From the NCBI GenBank assembly GCA_025698895.1, contig JAILWO010000002.1:372001-436000 (forward strand): 64,000 bases of DNA, in the 5' to 3' direction. The notes under the pieces were generated by a model that made no database searches, was not told the origin of the DNA, and saw only the letters and a list, made by a program, of their open reading frames with translations. The position numbers and the translations under genes are program-made. Below are positions 1-9,531 of the stretch, one piece after another. Each line of letters starts with the position of its first letter. Within the stretch, counting starts at the first letter, position 1. The stretch comes from Rhizobiaceae bacterium (GTDB taxonomy: Bacteria > Pseudomonadota > Alphaproteobacteria > Rhizobiales > Rhizobiaceae).

Positions 1-170
1 TTGTCGCCGAGGGCCTGTCGGTGATCATGGTGTCGTCCGAACTGCCGGAAATCATCGGCATGTCCGACCGCATCGTCGTCATGCGCGAGGGGCGCATGGT
101 CGAGATATTCGACAATAAGAACCTGGAGCCCGAAACGCTGGTCCGTGCCGCCGCAGGGATCGCCGCATGA
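1..170 (+). CDS. rhaT: Rhamnose ABC transporter ATP-binding protein, C-terminal fragment
   Basis: This is the last 55 codons of a sugar ABC ATPase whose start lies before the window. The visible sequence ([20 protein letters not shown], then [13 protein letters not shown]) is the H-loop and C-terminal part of the second ATPase half of RbsA/XylG-type double ATPases, where the segment after the second Walker B reads SSELPEI. Its TGA overlaps the ATG of the next permease by 3 bases. The symbol follows the Rhizobium leguminosarum order rhaT-P-Q-U-K and rests on context, because too little of the protein is visible to fix the substrate. It would sit on the cytoplasmic face and energise RhaP/RhaQ. 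Confidence 0.8.
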   Translation, partial: VAEGLSVIMVSSELPEIIGMSDRIVVMREGRMVEIFDNKNLEPETLVRAAAGIAA

Positions 171-1144
171 AATCGCTGACCAAGTATCGTGAGCTCTGGC
201 TTGCGGCCGCCATCGCGCTGCTCGTCATTGCAGTGGCAACCCGCTTCCCCGCCTTCGCCACGCCGGCCCGGCTGCTCGCCGTCTTCAACGACTACACCAT
301 CCTGATCATCCTGGCGCTTGGTCAGATGACGGTGATCCTCACCCGTTCGATCGACCTGTCCATGGCCTCCAACCTCGCATTCACCGGCATGGTGATCGCG
401 ATGACCAATGCCGCCTATCCGGCGATCCCGGTTCCAGTGCTCATTGTGCTGGCGATGGTGATCGGCAGCCTATTGGGCTCGTTCAACGGCCTGCTGGTGT
501 GGAAGCTCGACATTCCGCCGATCGTCGTCACGCTAGGCACGCTGACCGTGTTCCGCGGCGCAACCTTCGTCGTTTCCGGCGGTGCATGGGTCAATGCCGA
601 TGCCATGAGTGCCGCATTTATCAACTTGCAGCGCGCGTCCTTCCTCGGCTTGCCAGTTCTGTCCTGGTTCGCGATCGCCGCGATCGCCGCGTTTTATGTC
701 TTTCTGACAAGAACGCCGCTTGGCCGCTCGATCTATGCGGCGGGCGTAAACCCGACGGCATCGGTCTATGCCGGCATTGACGTCGGCCGCACCAAGTTCG
801 TGGCCTTCGTCATCTCCGGCATGATGTCCGGCCTGTGTGGTTATTTGTGGGTCTCGCGCTATGTGATCGCGTCCACGGAAGTCGCCAACGGTTACGAATT
901 GCAGATCGTCGCGGCCTGCGTGATCGGCGGCATCTCGATCGCCGGCGGCATCGGCTCCGTTGCCGGTGCCGTGCTGGGTGCGCTGTTCCTCGGGGTCATC
1001 GGCTCGGCGCTGCCGGTTATTAACGTCTCGCCCTTCTGGCAGCTGGCGATTTCGGGTGCGGCCATCATCCTCGCGGTCGTGCTCAACGCGCGCGGCGAAA
1101 GGCGCCAGGGCCGCATCATCCTCCGACAGGCGGCAGCGTCATGA
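167..1144 (+). CDS. rhaP: Rhamnose ABC transporter permease RhaP
   Basis: Inner-membrane permease of 325 residues in the BPD_transp_2 (RbsC/AraH/XylH) family. It is almost wholly hydrophobic, with about eight to ten membrane segments and the family signature region around residues 215-270 ([18 protein letters not shown], then the glycine-rich [20 protein letters not shown]). It would form half of the membrane pore for L-rhamnose import. The start ATG overlaps the upstream ATPase stop and the stop overlaps the start of the next permease by 4 bases, so translation is probably coupled. Substrate assignment comes from the downstream mutarotase and kinase. Confidence 0.88.
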   Translation: MKSLTKYRELWLAAAIALLVIAVATRFPAFATPARLLAVFNDYTILIILALGQMTVILTRSIDLSMASNLAFTGMVIAMTNAAYPAIPVPVLIVLAMVIGSLLGSFNGLLVWKLDIPPIVVTLGTLTVFRGATFVVSGGAWVNADAMSAAFINLQRASFLGLPVLSWFAIAAIAAFYVFLTRTPLGRSIYAAGVNPTASVYAGIDVGRTKFVAFVISGMMSGLCGYLWVSRYVIASTEVANGYELQIVAACVIGGISIAGGIGSVAGAVLGALFLGVIGSALPVINVSPFWQLAISGAAIILAVVLNARGERRQGRIILRQAAAS

Positions 1145-2148
1145 CGGCAACCGACCTCGCCACCAATCGCCACGTTCCCGACCGGCTCGACAAGCCGCTG
1201 ACGTCGGCGCTGTTGTCGTGGGAGATGCTGCTGGTGCTGGTGGCCGTCGCCATCTTCATCGTCAACAGCCTAGCCTCTCCCTATTTCCTCAATGCGTGGT
1301 CGCTATCGGACCTCACCTTCAATTTCGTCGAGAAGGGGCTGATCGCGCTGGCCATGGCACTGCTGATCATCTCCGGCGAGATAGACCTTTCCGTTGCTGC
1401 GATCATCGCGCTGGCCTCGACCTTCATGGGCATGGCGCTGCAGGCAGGCGCGGACACGCCGGTGCTGGTGCTGATCGGGCTGAGTGTCGGTCTGGCCTGC
1501 GGCGCCTTCAACGGGTTTTTGGTGACCCGCCTCGGCCTGCCTTCGATCGTGGTGACAATCGGCACGATGAGCCTGTTCCGCGGCATCGCCTACATCATAC
1601 TCGGCGACAAGGCCTATCGCGGCTACCCGTCAAGCTTCGCCTTCTTCGGACAAGGCTATGTGGGATGGGTGATATCATTCGAGATCGTTCTGTTCGCGGT
1701 AATGGCGGCCGTCTTCTGGCTCCTGCTCCACCGCACGAGCTTTGGCCGTACGGTCTTCGTCATCGGCAACAATCCGGTTGCCGCCGCCTTCTCGGGTGTG
1801 CGGGTGGAACGGGTGAAGTTCATCCTGTTCTGCCTGACCGGGCTGATGGCGGGTGTGGCCTCGATCCTGCTTACCTCGCGTCTCGGATCCACCCGGCCGT
1901 CCATCGCATTCGGCTACGAACTCGAAGTCGTCACCATGGTCGTGCTTGGCGGCGTCGCCATTCTCGGAGGGTCCGGCTCGATCATTGGCGTGGTGCTCGC
2001 TGCACTCATCATGGGATTAGTCACTTTCGGGCTTGGCCTGCTCAACGTGCCGGGCATCGTCATGTCGATTTTCACCGGCCTGCTCCTTATCATCGTCATC
2101 GCGCTGCCGATCCTGTGGCGGCGTTTCCGCGAGGCGCGGAGCGGCTGA
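1141..2148 (+). CDS. rhaQ: Rhamnose ABC transporter permease RhaQ
   Basis: Second permease of the same family, 335 residues, paralogous to the preceding gene (shared FNGxLVxxLxxPxIVVTxGTxxxFRG stretch near residues 121-148 and the [12 protein letters not shown]-like glycine run near 265-278). It has about ten hydrophobic segments. Two different permeases are expected in rhizobial rhamnose transporters, where they pair as a heterodimer. The start overlaps rhaP by 4 bases (ATGA) and its TGA shares a base with the ATG of the mutarotase. No binding protein gene is visible; in rhizobia rhaS lies upstream of rhaT, so it would be outside the window. Confidence 0.88.
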   Translation: MTATDLATNRHVPDRLDKPLTSALLSWEMLLVLVAVAIFIVNSLASPYFLNAWSLSDLTFNFVEKGLIALAMALLIISGEIDLSVAAIIALASTFMGMALQAGADTPVLVLIGLSVGLACGAFNGFLVTRLGLPSIVVTIGTMSLFRGIAYIILGDKAYRGYPSSFAFFGQGYVGWVISFEIVLFAVMAAVFWLLLHRTSFGRTVFVIGNNPVAAAFSGVRVERVKFILFCLTGLMAGVASILLTSRLGSTRPSIAFGYELEVVTMVVLGGVAILGGSGSIIGVVLAALIMGLVTFGLGLLNVPGIVMSIFTGLLLIIVIALPILWRRFREARSG

Positions 2149-2465
2149 TGCCCGAGAAATACGCATTCAAGATGAAGCTCAACCCGGGCATGCGGGAAGA
2201 ATATGAGCGCCGGCATGACGAAATCTGGCCGGAACTGGTCGAGCTTCTCAAGGAAGCCGGCGTTTCGGATTACTCGATCCATCTCGATCCGGAGACGGAT
2301 ATCCTGATCGGCGTGTTGTGGCGCGCCGATGGGCACACAATGGACGATCTGCCGAACCATCCGGTGATGAAGCGCTGGTGGGCGCATATGGCCGACATCA
2401 TGGAAACACATCCCGACAACGAGCCGGTCGCGACACCGCTCGAAACCGTCTTTCACATGAAATGA
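2148..2465 (+). CDS. rhaU: L-rhamnose mutarotase
   Basis: A 105-residue protein of the RhaM/RhaU (DUF718) family, which interconverts the alpha and beta anomers of L-rhamnose so that the kinase and isomerase receive the usable form. The N-terminal block with Tyr19, His23 and Trp27 ([16 protein letters not shown]) matches the conserved catalytic face of the family, and length is typical (about 104). The ATG shares its first base with the last base of the rhaQ stop, and its TGA overlaps the kinase ATG (ATGA). In Rhizobium this gene is called rhaU; in E. coli, rhaM. Confidence 0.92.
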   Translation: MPEKYAFKMKLNPGMREEYERRHDEIWPELVELLKEAGVSDYSIHLDPETDILIGVLWRADGHTMDDLPNHPVMKRWWAHMADIMETHPDNEPVATPLETVFHMK

Positions 2466-3841
2466 CCGCGCCGCGCCATGTCGCCGTTATCGACATCGGC
2501 AAGACGAACGCCAAGCTGGCGCTGGTCGATATCGCCGCGCGCTCCGAACTGGCAGCGCTCAGGCAGCCGAACCGGGTCAAGACAGACGGGCTCTACCCGC
2601 ATTACGATATCGAAGCGATCTGGTCGTTCATTCTCGACGGGCTTGCCTCGCTGAGGCGCGATCATCCGATCGATGCGATTTCCGTGACGACACATGGCGC
2701 AACCGCGGCGCTGGTTGACAAGGCCGGTGAACTCGCGCTGCCGGTACTCGACTACGAATTCGACGGGCCGGACAGAGGTCGCCTCGAATACGATGCGGTC
2801 CGGCCGCCCTTTGCCGAGACAGGCTCGCCGGCGCTGCCGATCGGGCTCAATCTCGGCGCGCAGCTTTTCTGGCTACATCAAGAATTTCCTGAAGCCTTTG
2901 ATCGCGCGGCTTCAATCCTGACATATCCGCAGTTCTGGTCACGCCGATTGACGGGCATTGCGGCGACTGAGGTCACCTCGCTTGGCTGCCATACCGATCT
3001 GTGGAACCCGCACAAGAACTATTTTTCTACCCTTGTGGACCAGATGGGCTGGCGCAATTTGTTCCCACCTATGCGCCGCGCGGATACCGTGCTCGGCCCG
3101 GTTCTGCCGGAAATAGTCGAACGAACCGGCGTCGATCCGGCGACACCTGTCGTCTGCGGCATTCACGATTCCAACGCTTCGCTACTGCCGCATCTCGTCG
3201 ATCGCAAGCCACCCTTCGCGGTTGTCTCGACTGGGACCTGGGTAGTGGTGATGGCGATTGGCGGCGATGCCGCCGAACTCGATCCGGTTCGCGACACGCT
3301 GATCAACGTCAACGCATTCGGCGATCCCGTTCCCTCGGCGCGTTTCATGGGCGGCCGTGAATTCGAACTGCTGATGGCGCGGCATTCCCACCAGTCGGAT
3401 GGCTCCGATGTCGCCGCGGTTCTCGAAAGTGGGACTATGCTGTTGCCGTCAATGGTGGCCGGATCAGGCCCGTTTTCCGACCACCACGCGCGATGGCTGG
3501 GCCTTGAACCTCAGGGCGGCCAGCGTCACGCCGTGGGTTCGTTTTATCTGGCATTGATGACCGCAACATGCCTCGATCTCGCCGGAGCGGCTGGTACTGT
3601 GGTTGTGGAAGGTCCGTTCGCGGCGAACAGACCATATCTCTCGATGCTTTCAGCCGCTACAGGTCGTCCTGTCACCTGTCCGAAAGGCCAAGGCACGGGA
3701 ACCAGCATCGGCGCAGCGCTGCTGGCCGATGGGAAGGCTGTCACCACCAAAACCGAAATCACCAAGCCTTCGCACGATAGCGTGGCTATGAGCGAATATG
3801 CCCGGAACTGGAACTGGCGGGTCGCTGGAAGAGGAACCTAA
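2462..3841 (+). CDS. rhaK: Rhamnokinase, FGGY carbohydrate kinase family
   Basis: 459-residue sugar kinase of the FGGY family. The first actin-like phosphate loop is at the N terminus ([15 protein letters not shown], residues 7-21), the second at about residue 257 ([11 protein letters not shown]), and the adenosine-binding region [14 protein letters not shown] is near 418-431. It phosphorylates L-rhamnose or rhamnulose. In R. leguminosarum the equivalent RhaK is also needed for transport by the same ABC system, which fits its place as the last gene of the transporter operon. The start was set at the ATGA overlap with rhaU, which gives the normal FGGY N terminus; a longer open frame upstream only shadows rhaU. 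Confidence 0.88.
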   Translation: MTAPRHVAVIDIGKTNAKLALVDIAARSELAALRQPNRVKTDGLYPHYDIEAIWSFILDGLASLRRDHPIDAISVTTHGATAALVDKAGELALPVLDYEFDGPDRGRLEYDAVRPPFAETGSPALPIGLNLGAQLFWLHQEFPEAFDRAASILTYPQFWSRRLTGIAATEVTSLGCHTDLWNPHKNYFSTLVDQMGWRNLFPPMRRADTVLGPVLPEIVERTGVDPATPVVCGIHDSNASLLPHLVDRKPPFAVVSTGTWVVVMAIGGDAAELDPVRDTLINVNAFGDPVPSARFMGGREFELLMARHSHQSDGSDVAAVLESGTMLLPSMVAGSGPFSDHHARWLGLEPQGGQRHAVGSFYLALMTATCLDLAGAAGTVVVEGPFAANRPYLSMLSAATGRPVTCPKGQGTGTSIGAALLADGKAVTTKTEITKPSHDSVAMSEYARNWNWRVAGRGT

Positions 3842-3957
3842 CGTCACATCGGTTTCAAACCCTGAGACTGACGGAAACCCGTCGACAGTGGCGATCGCGA
3901 TGACACCGGACGCGCCCATGCCAACCCCGACGAGCACCACATCTGCCGCAAGCCCGG

Positions 3958-5004
3958 TCACGAGATGCCAAAGACCTTGCGCGCATTGTCCTCGTAAAAC
4001 GCCTTGAGCACCGCGGGCGAAACCGGCATTGCGTCCAGGAACGCAGTCTCTTCGACAACGTACTGCCAAGGGTAGTCCATCGCATACATCATCCGGTCCG
4101 CACCGATCACGTCCTGAATGTACATGATCGGCTTGGGGTCCCCGACACCGGAAGAGGTGTAGTAGAAGTTTTCGCGGAGATAGTCGGATGCCTTGCGCTT
4201 TAGGGGTTTCACGCCCGGATAGCGGTTCGAATGCGAGATCCGGGTGTGCATGAAGTCGATTCGATAGAGCCAGAACGGTAGCGCTTCGCCGGTGTGGCCG
4301 AGCACGATCTGTAGCTTCGGAAAGCGGTCGAACAACCCAGCTACGATCAGCCGCAGGGCATGCAGGCCTGTCTCGCAGGAAAAGCCGTAGACGGCCGCGT
4401 CCAGACCGCGCGGCAGGAACGGTTCGAGCATCTGCGGCGAGGGCGTGTTGGGGTGCAGGTAGATCGGCACGCCGAGGGCTTCCGCAGCCTCGAAGACCGC
4501 CCAGTATCTCTCGTCGTCCATGTAGGTGCCGAGCGTGTGCGAGTTCAGGATCCCCCCTCGCAGACCCAGCTTGCTCACCCCACGCTCCAGTTCCTTTGGG
4601 CCACCCTCGGAGTCGAGCGGGGAGAAGGCGGCAAGCCCGACGTAGCGGTCGGGATGCTTCGAAATCCCCTCGGCCAGTTCGTCGTTGGCGCGGATCGACA
4701 GGCTGGTTGCAGTCGCGGGATCGAACAGCTGTACACCTGGCGAAGATAGCGACAGAACCGCGATATCGATCCCCGCACGGTCCATGTCGGCCAGGCGTTC
4801 CTCGCCCAGCGAGACGATGCGGCGGTTGTGGGCGCGGGCAATGTCATTGTCGGCGGCGAAGAAGCCCCAGAGCGACTGGAAACCCGGTTCGTTGATCGTT
4901 TTGTCCCGAACCTCGGCACGGTAGAGATCGAGGATCTCCTGCGGCAACCATGCCTCTTCCGTGGCAATGCGCTTATAGGGAGGGTTCGGATTGTGTTCGG
5001 GCAT
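3958..5004 (-). CDS. Amidohydrolase 2 family protein, probable aromatic-acid decarboxylase
   Basis: 348-residue metal-dependent hydrolase of the amidohydrolase_2 group, which includes gamma-resorcylate and 2,3-dihydroxybenzoate decarboxylases. Visible ligand motifs are the N-terminal ATEEAW (residues 13-18, Glu instead of the HxH of true hydrolases), YLHPN near 183-187, LGHTGEALPFWLYRID near 230-245 and the late Asp in MYAMDYPW. The EEA pattern resembles dihydroxybenzoate decarboxylases rather than gamma-resorcylate decarboxylase, where EEH is usual. Start ATG has GGAG eight bases upstream. It overlaps the TRAP permease gene by 32 bases and is the last gene of that operon, so the transporter probably imports its substrate. 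The exact substrate is unknown. Confidence 0.78.
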   Translation of the reverse strand: MPEHNPNPPYKRIATEEAWLPQEILDLYRAEVRDKTINEPGFQSLWGFFAADNDIARAHNRRIVSLGEERLADMDRAGIDIAVLSLSSPGVQLFDPATATSLSIRANDELAEGISKHPDRYVGLAAFSPLDSEGGPKELERGVSKLGLRGGILNSHTLGTYMDDERYWAVFEAAEALGVPIYLHPNTPSPQMLEPFLPRGLDAAVYGFSCETGLHALRLIVAGLFDRFPKLQIVLGHTGEALPFWLYRIDFMHTRISHSNRYPGVKPLKRKASDYLRENFYYTSSGVGDPKPIMYIQDVIGADRMMYAMDYPWQYVVEETAFLDAMPVSPAVLKAFYEDNARKVFGIS

Positions 5005-6946
5005 CTTGCGCTCCGTTCTGGTGGGTTTTGGGCAGCGATCGGGAAAGGGCGTCGGTGCGGCGGGCGATCCACGCCAGGACGAACAGGATACCGATGCCAA
5101 GGACGGCGGCGCCAATCGCCAGCGGCTCGGACGGGGGCATCAGGGCAGTGAAGGAGAACAGCACGAGCCCGCCAAGTCCCGCGGCGATCCGGGCAAGTTT
5201 GCTGCCGAAGCCGCGCTTGCGGGCCAGAACCTCGGCCATGATATGGCCGCCAGCATAGATCGTGACGCAGGAGACGGCGATCTCGAGCCAGGTGCCTTTC
5301 ATGATCAGCGAAGGGTTGAAGGCGAAGACGAAGGGAAGAAGATATGCGACGAACGCTAGGCGGACGCCGGTGACGCCGGTCTGCCACATGTCGCTCTTCG
5401 CAATCGAGGCGGCGGCATAGCTGGCGATGGCCACCGGCGGCGTCAGCATCGACAGCAGACCGAAATACAGGATGAACAGATGCGCCGCGGTGATGTCGAT
5501 GCCGCTGCGCACCAGTGCAGGCGCCAGAAGCACCGCCACCACGACATAGACGCCGGAGGTCGGCATGCCGACCCCAAGTACGATCGCTATCAGCGCGGTC
5601 GTCGCCAGCAGCGGCAGGACCCCGCCCAGTTCCGCGATCTTTCCGAGCGCGATGGTCAGCGCAAAGCCAAGGCCGGTAACATTGATCGTGCCTATGACGA
5701 TGCCCGCGACCGCGCACACCAGAAGGATGGGTACGAGCGTCTCGCCCGCCTGCACGAGGATCGACGGCAGCGACCTGACGCCTCCACCCGACCGCCACAC
5801 CGTGACGGCATGAAGCGCGATCGCGGCGAAGGAGGCATACAGCGCCGATTTCCCCGGCGAGTAGCCCAGCCAGAACAGGAAATACATCAGCACGCCCATC
5901 GGCAGCACCAATGGCCAGCTTCCGCGCAAGGCATCGACCCGACGCGGCAACGCTTCGCGCGGCTCTCCGTGCAGACCGTTCGCTGCGGCATAGCTGTCGA
6001 CCTGGCGATAGAGCAGAACGTAGTAGAAGGCGGCAGGCAGCAGCGCCGCGATGATGACATCGGTGTAGGAAATCTGAAGGAACTCGGCGATGATGAAGGC
6101 CGTCGCCCCCATGACAGGGGGTGCGATCTGCCCGCCATTCGAGGCCACGGCTTCGATCGCGGCCGCGTGGCGCGCCGGCCACCCGCTGCGCTTCATCATC
6201 GGGATGGTCACGACGCCGGTCGACATGACGTTGGCCACTGTCGATCCCGACAGTGTACCGAAGAGAGACGAGGCAAGAATCGCGACCTTGGCCGGGCCGC
6301 CCCGGCGGTGCCCCATCAGGGCCATTGCAAGGTCGGTCATGGCCGCCGATCCCCCCACCGCCGTCAGCACTGCGCCGAAGACGATGAAGCCGAGGATCTG
6401 CGTCGCACCAACCCCAAGCACGAGGCCGGGCACACCGTTGGAGTCGTTGTAGACATAAAGCAGGTATCGCGCGGGAGACAGGGAGGCGGCCTCGAAGATT
6501 CCAGGCGCGAGATTGCCAAACATCCCGTAGGTCATGAAGGCCACGCCAAGAAGGCTCAGCACCAAGCCGCAATGGCGGCGTGTCGCCTCGAACAGGCCGA
6601 TGATGGCGATGATGGCGGGGACCCATTTCTCGGGCCCGCGGTTGACCGGATCGAGCATCCAGTCCTGGTAGTTCCATGCCAGCCACCACCAGCCCGCAAG
6701 CGCGCCGAATCCGAGCGCAAGGTCCGCGATCATCGGTAGCGGCGCCTGCCGCAGCAGTAGCATTCCGACAAGTACGGCGAGGCCAAGGACCACGGCGAGA
6801 TACTGCTCGGTGATGTAGAGCTGTCCGAAGATGCCGGGGATGTCGAAGATCCACAGAATGCCGAGCACGGGAATGCTTGCAGCGAGGACGGCGACTACGA
6901 CGCGCATGGCGATGCTCGGGGGGCGAGGAGGTGCGGTCCGGGTCAT
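4973..6946 (-). CDS. TRAP transporter permease, fused small and large subunits
   Basis: 657-residue inner-membrane protein of the fused DctQ-DctM type (4TM+12TM in one chain). The first 200 or so residues form the small-subunit part; the large-subunit signature follows near residues 230-260 (LFGTLSGSTVANVMSTG, then IPMMKRSGWP) and again near 455-470 (GVGMPTSGVYVVVAVLLAP). Such fused permeases work with TAXI-type binding proteins, and one is encoded just upstream. Transport is driven by an ion gradient, not ATP. TAXI-TRAP substrates are poorly known; the downstream amidohydrolase points to an aromatic or other carboxylate. Confidence 0.9.
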   Translation of the reverse strand: MTRTAPPRPPSIAMRVVVAVLAASIPVLGILWIFDIPGIFGQLYITEQYLAVVLGLAVLVGMLLLRQAPLPMIADLALGFGALAGWWWLAWNYQDWMLDPVNRGPEKWVPAIIAIIGLFEATRRHCGLVLSLLGVAFMTYGMFGNLAPGIFEAASLSPARYLLYVYNDSNGVPGLVLGVGATQILGFIVFGAVLTAVGGSAAMTDLAMALMGHRRGGPAKVAILASSLFGTLSGSTVANVMSTGVVTIPMMKRSGWPARHAAAIEAVASNGGQIAPPVMGATAFIIAEFLQISYTDVIIAALLPAAFYYVLLYRQVDSYAAANGLHGEPREALPRRVDALRGSWPLVLPMGVLMYFLFWLGYSPGKSALYASFAAIALHAVTVWRSGGGVRSLPSILVQAGETLVPILLVCAVAGIVIGTINVTGLGFALTIALGKIAELGGVLPLLATTALIAIVLGVGMPTSGVYVVVAVLLAPALVRSGIDITAAHLFILYFGLLSMLTPPVAIASYAAASIAKSDMWQTGVTGVRLAFVAYLLPFVFAFNPSLIMKGTWLEIAVSCVTIYAGGHIMAEVLARKRGFGSKLARIAAGLGGLVLFSFTALMPPSEPLAIGAAVLGIGILFVLAWIARRTDALSRSLPKTHQNGAQDARTQSEPSL

Positions 6947-7022
6947 CTGAGACTGCCGGCAAGACTAGGTGAAACAGGGTGCGGTGGCCGGTTCCGGACC
7001 GGCTACCGCTCTGGACCTTCGG

Positions 7023-8030
7023 CTATTCGGCGAAGCTCGCCTCTCGGGCATCATTGTCTTTCGACCACAGCCCCTTCTCCTTGAAGAAGGCGATCGCGGC
7101 TGGGTGATAGGGCACGGTGTTGCTGGCGAAGGCCATTGCGTCCTGCGCGCCGCCGCGCAGCGGCGGATAGTCTTCACGCAGTTGCGGGAAGGCATCGTAC
7201 AGCGCCGTCAGGATTGCCGTGACCTCTTCGTCCGGCAGGTTCGAACTGGTCGTCAGAAAGATGTCGTAGGCCGAGACAACCACCGGCTCGGTGATTTCCG
7301 GCATTGCGGGCGTCGGCTGCACCTCGAGCGGATAGACACCCGGAAGCTCCTTGTTGAAGAAGTCCACGGTTGCGTTCTCACCGGTGAGGCTGAGATAACG
7401 GATCCCGCCTGGGATGCTGGCATTGGCCTGCTGGGCGAGCGGGATGCCGATGGCGGCTGCGGTCGCGTCCACGCCTCCTTCCACGAGTGCGTCAAGACCT
7501 GCCTTCAGGCCGGAAACTTCGACGGCCTCGACATCCTCGATGGCCAGCCCGCTCGCGAGGATCGTCGCGCGGTTGACGCGGCTGACCCCGGTCAGCGCCG
7601 TCATGTCGACCACGGTGCGCTTGCCGGCAAGATCGCTGACCTTGGTCATTCCGTCGTTGGCGCGGACGATATAGGCTTGGCGCAACGGCCAGAGCCGCGC
7701 CAGCACGCGCAGATTCTCGAGCGGTTCGCCACTTTCCGCGCCGGTATACCAGCCGCCCGCGTCGATGGCCGAGTTCAGGCCGACAGTCACCTCGCCCGCA
7801 GAGATCAGAGGCAGATAGACCGACGACCCCGTGAAGGGCTGCACGGTAACCGGACGCTGCAACGCCTCCTGCAAGGCAGCCGCAATTCCGCCGCCGATCG
7901 TGTAGTATAGCGAGCCCTGGGGATTGGTGCCGATGGTGATGCGGCCTTGGGCCAGCGCACCATCGGCGCCCAGGCCCATCGTCGCCACCAAAGCTGCCGC
8001 GGCTGCGAGACCCTTGATTCTCCGAAGCAT
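7023..8030 (-). CDS. TAXI family TRAP transporter solute-binding protein
   Basis: 335-residue periplasmic binding protein. The N terminus is a signal peptide (basic MLRRIK, hydrophobic Ala/Leu stretch, ALA-Q cleavage site near residue 27). The mature start RITIGTNPQGSLYYTIGGGI is the TAXI-family hallmark, followed by VQPFTGSSVYLPLISAGEV. It delivers the ligand to the fused permease encoded 76 bases downstream. The ATG at 8030 was chosen because GGAGG lies six bases before it and it begins a proper signal peptide; an upstream in-frame ATG would add 19 non-signal residues. It is the first gene of the minus-strand operon and diverges from a LysR gene. Confidence 0.9.
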   Translation of the reverse strand: MLRRIKGLAAAAALVATMGLGADGALAQGRITIGTNPQGSLYYTIGGGIAAALQEALQRPVTVQPFTGSSVYLPLISAGEVTVGLNSAIDAGGWYTGAESGEPLENLRVLARLWPLRQAYIVRANDGMTKVSDLAGKRTVVDMTALTGVSRVNRATILASGLAIEDVEAVEVSGLKAGLDALVEGGVDATAAAIGIPLAQQANASIPGGIRYLSLTGENATVDFFNKELPGVYPLEVQPTPAMPEITEPVVVSAYDIFLTTSSNLPDEEVTAILTALYDAFPQLREDYPPLRGGAQDAMAFASNTVPYHPAAIAFFKEKGLWSKDNDAREASFAE

Positions 8031-8132
8031 GTCGTTCCTCCCTGCGCCCTGTCCGCTGTTCCTCCAATGCGGCAGGGTTGCGACCATGCTAGACCGGACA
8101 CCTTGATAACAAAATTGAATTTTTACTAATCA

Positions 8133-8157
8133 TTCATTCTAAAACCGGATAAATGAA
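8133..8157. promoter_or_regulatory. Candidate LysR operator in the divergent TAXI/LysR promoter region
   Basis: The 127-base gap between the two divergent genes (8031-8157) ends in the most AT-rich stretch of this part of the window. It holds the inverted repeat TTCATT (8133-8138) and AATGAA (8152-8157), thirteen bases apart and ending just before the LysR start codon. LysR regulators usually bind dyads of this kind between themselves and a divergent target. That this dyad is the operator is inferred. Confidence 0.35.
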
Positions 8158-9066
8158 GTGTCGATTTCCCGCCTGACGCTCAAGCAACTGCGCGCCATTC
8201 AGCAGGTCTATCGCACCGGGCAGGTCTCGGCCGCGGCGGATGCGCTCAACATCACTCAGTCGGCGGCGAGCGTTCTCATCCGGCAGGCCGAGACGGCGCT
8301 TGGCGTCACGCTGTTCGACCGCACGACGCGGTCGGTTGCGCCTTCGGCGGCTGGCGAAAGCGTGATCGGCATCGTGGAGCGCATGCTGGGCGACTTGTCG
8401 ACGCTTGAGGAGACGATCCGCGGGTTGCGGGACCTGGAACGGGGACGCGTTCACCTGACCGCAACCCCGGCGACTGGGCTGGCGCTCTTGCCCGCAACCG
8501 TGCGCCGGTTTCGCACAGCCTATCCTGCTGTCAGCCTAGTGCTCGACGACTGCGCGCCGGACCAGTTCTATTCCAACGTGATCGAGCAGCGCGCCGATTT
8601 CGGGATCGGAACGGAACCCGAGGACAAGTCAACGCTGGACTGGCATAGCCTTCATGCCGATCCGCTCGGCATCATCTGCTCGGTCGATCATCCTTTCGCC
8701 GAGCGCACCGCCGTCGGCTGGCGCGAACTGGCGACCGAACCGCTGATCCTGTCGCGCCGCGACTACGGCGTGCGCGGGCTGGTGGAAAGCACGCTTGCCA
8801 AGCTGAGCATCCGGCCGCGTGTCGTTGCCGAGGTGGGATTTCTGGGCAGCGCGGCGTGGATGTCTGCCTGCGGGATAGGCCTTGCAGTCCTCCCGGGGCG
8901 ACTGGCACGGGCGCAGCCTGCGCCCGATATCCGCAGCGTACCGCTGTGTGACCCGGTCATCACGCGCGCCGCCGGCCTTGTGAAAAGGCGAGGGCATACA
9001 TTGCCCCACAGCGCGGAACGATTCGTCGAAATGTTGGCAGAAGACTTGGCAGACCCTGCCTCCTAG
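8158..9066 (+). CDS. LysR family transcriptional regulator of the adjacent TRAP module
   Basis: 302-residue LysR regulator. The winged HTH is at residues 1-62 (LTLKQLRAIQQVYRTGQVSA, then AADALNITQSAASVLIRQAE) and the effector-binding domain follows from about residue 90. It is divergent from the TAXI-TRAP-amidohydrolase operon, so it most likely senses the transported compound or a product and controls that operon and itself. The start is a GTG at 8158 directly after an AT-rich operator-like dyad; no ATG gives the conserved N terminus and the Shine-Dalgarno is weak, so the exact start is uncertain by a few codons. Confidence 0.85.
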   Translation: MSISRLTLKQLRAIQQVYRTGQVSAAADALNITQSAASVLIRQAETALGVTLFDRTTRSVAPSAAGESVIGIVERMLGDLSTLEETIRGLRDLERGRVHLTATPATGLALLPATVRRFRTAYPAVSLVLDDCAPDQFYSNVIEQRADFGIGTEPEDKSTLDWHSLHADPLGIICSVDHPFAERTAVGWRELATEPLILSRRDYGVRGLVESTLAKLSIRPRVVAEVGFLGSAAWMSACGIGLAVLPGRLARAQPAPDIRSVPLCDPVITRAAGLVKRRGHTLPHSAERFVEMLAEDLADPAS

Positions 9067-9102
9067 CTTGAGTGGGTCGCCGCCCCTTGGACGGAGGAGG
9101 GA

Positions 9103-9178
<76 letters not shown>

Positions 9179-9311
9179 TTGCCCGTTCCGGCCGGTGTTG
9201 CCGGCCTGCGCCGGGGTTGGTCCCAGCCGGAAGCGGCTGGGTTATAGCACGCGATTTTCCGATGTCCAGCGCCGCGACGCGCGATGTCGGCCGTTGCATG
9301 CGGCACCGCCG

Positions 9312-9527
9312 TCATTCGTCGTCGTGCCGGCGTTCGGCCTGGTCCTGATCCCCTTCGGCCTCCTCCTCGGTGGCGGGAATGACATAGGCGCCGGAGAACC
9401 AGCGGTTCAGGTCGATGGCCTTGCAGCGCGGCGAGCAGAAGGGAAAGTTCTCGCGCGTCGAGGGCTTGCCGCATTCGGGGCAGGGACGGCGCGGGCGCAG
9501 CGGCGTGACATTGTCGGCTTCGGCCAT
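9312..9527 (-). CDS. yacG: DNA gyrase inhibitor YacG, zinc-binding
   Basis: 71-residue protein with a four-cysteine zinc site: Cys16 and Cys19 (CPEC) and Cys31 and Cys35 (CSPRC), followed by the conserved [16 protein letters not shown] segment. This is the YacG fold; the E. coli protein binds GyrB and inhibits gyrase. The C terminus is a long acidic tail, common in alphaproteobacterial members. ATG at 9527 lies four bases past the maf stop, and maf-yacG is a usual pair in rhizobia, so co-transcription is likely. Confidence 0.93.
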   Translation of the reverse strand: MAEADNVTPLRPRRPCPECGKPSTRENFPFCSPRCKAIDLNRWFSGAYVIPATEEEAEGDQDQAERRHDDE

Positions 9528-9531
9528 CGCG

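Noticed and set aside
960-2147. Long plus-strand frame upstream of the mutarotase
   Set aside because: Only the last 105 codons (from 2148) match a real family; the rest is out of frame with the permease RhaQ.
3842-3957. Possible nucleotide-binding motif (VVLVGVGMGASG) on the minus strand between rhaK and the amidohydrolase
   Set aside because: The surrounding frame has no start or continuation and the match is a short glycine/valine run; judged chance.
4575-6962. 795-codon minus-strand frame over the TRAP permease and amidohydrolase genes
   Set aside because: It is the alternate frame of the two real genes; its product is Arg-rich and lacks membrane segments.
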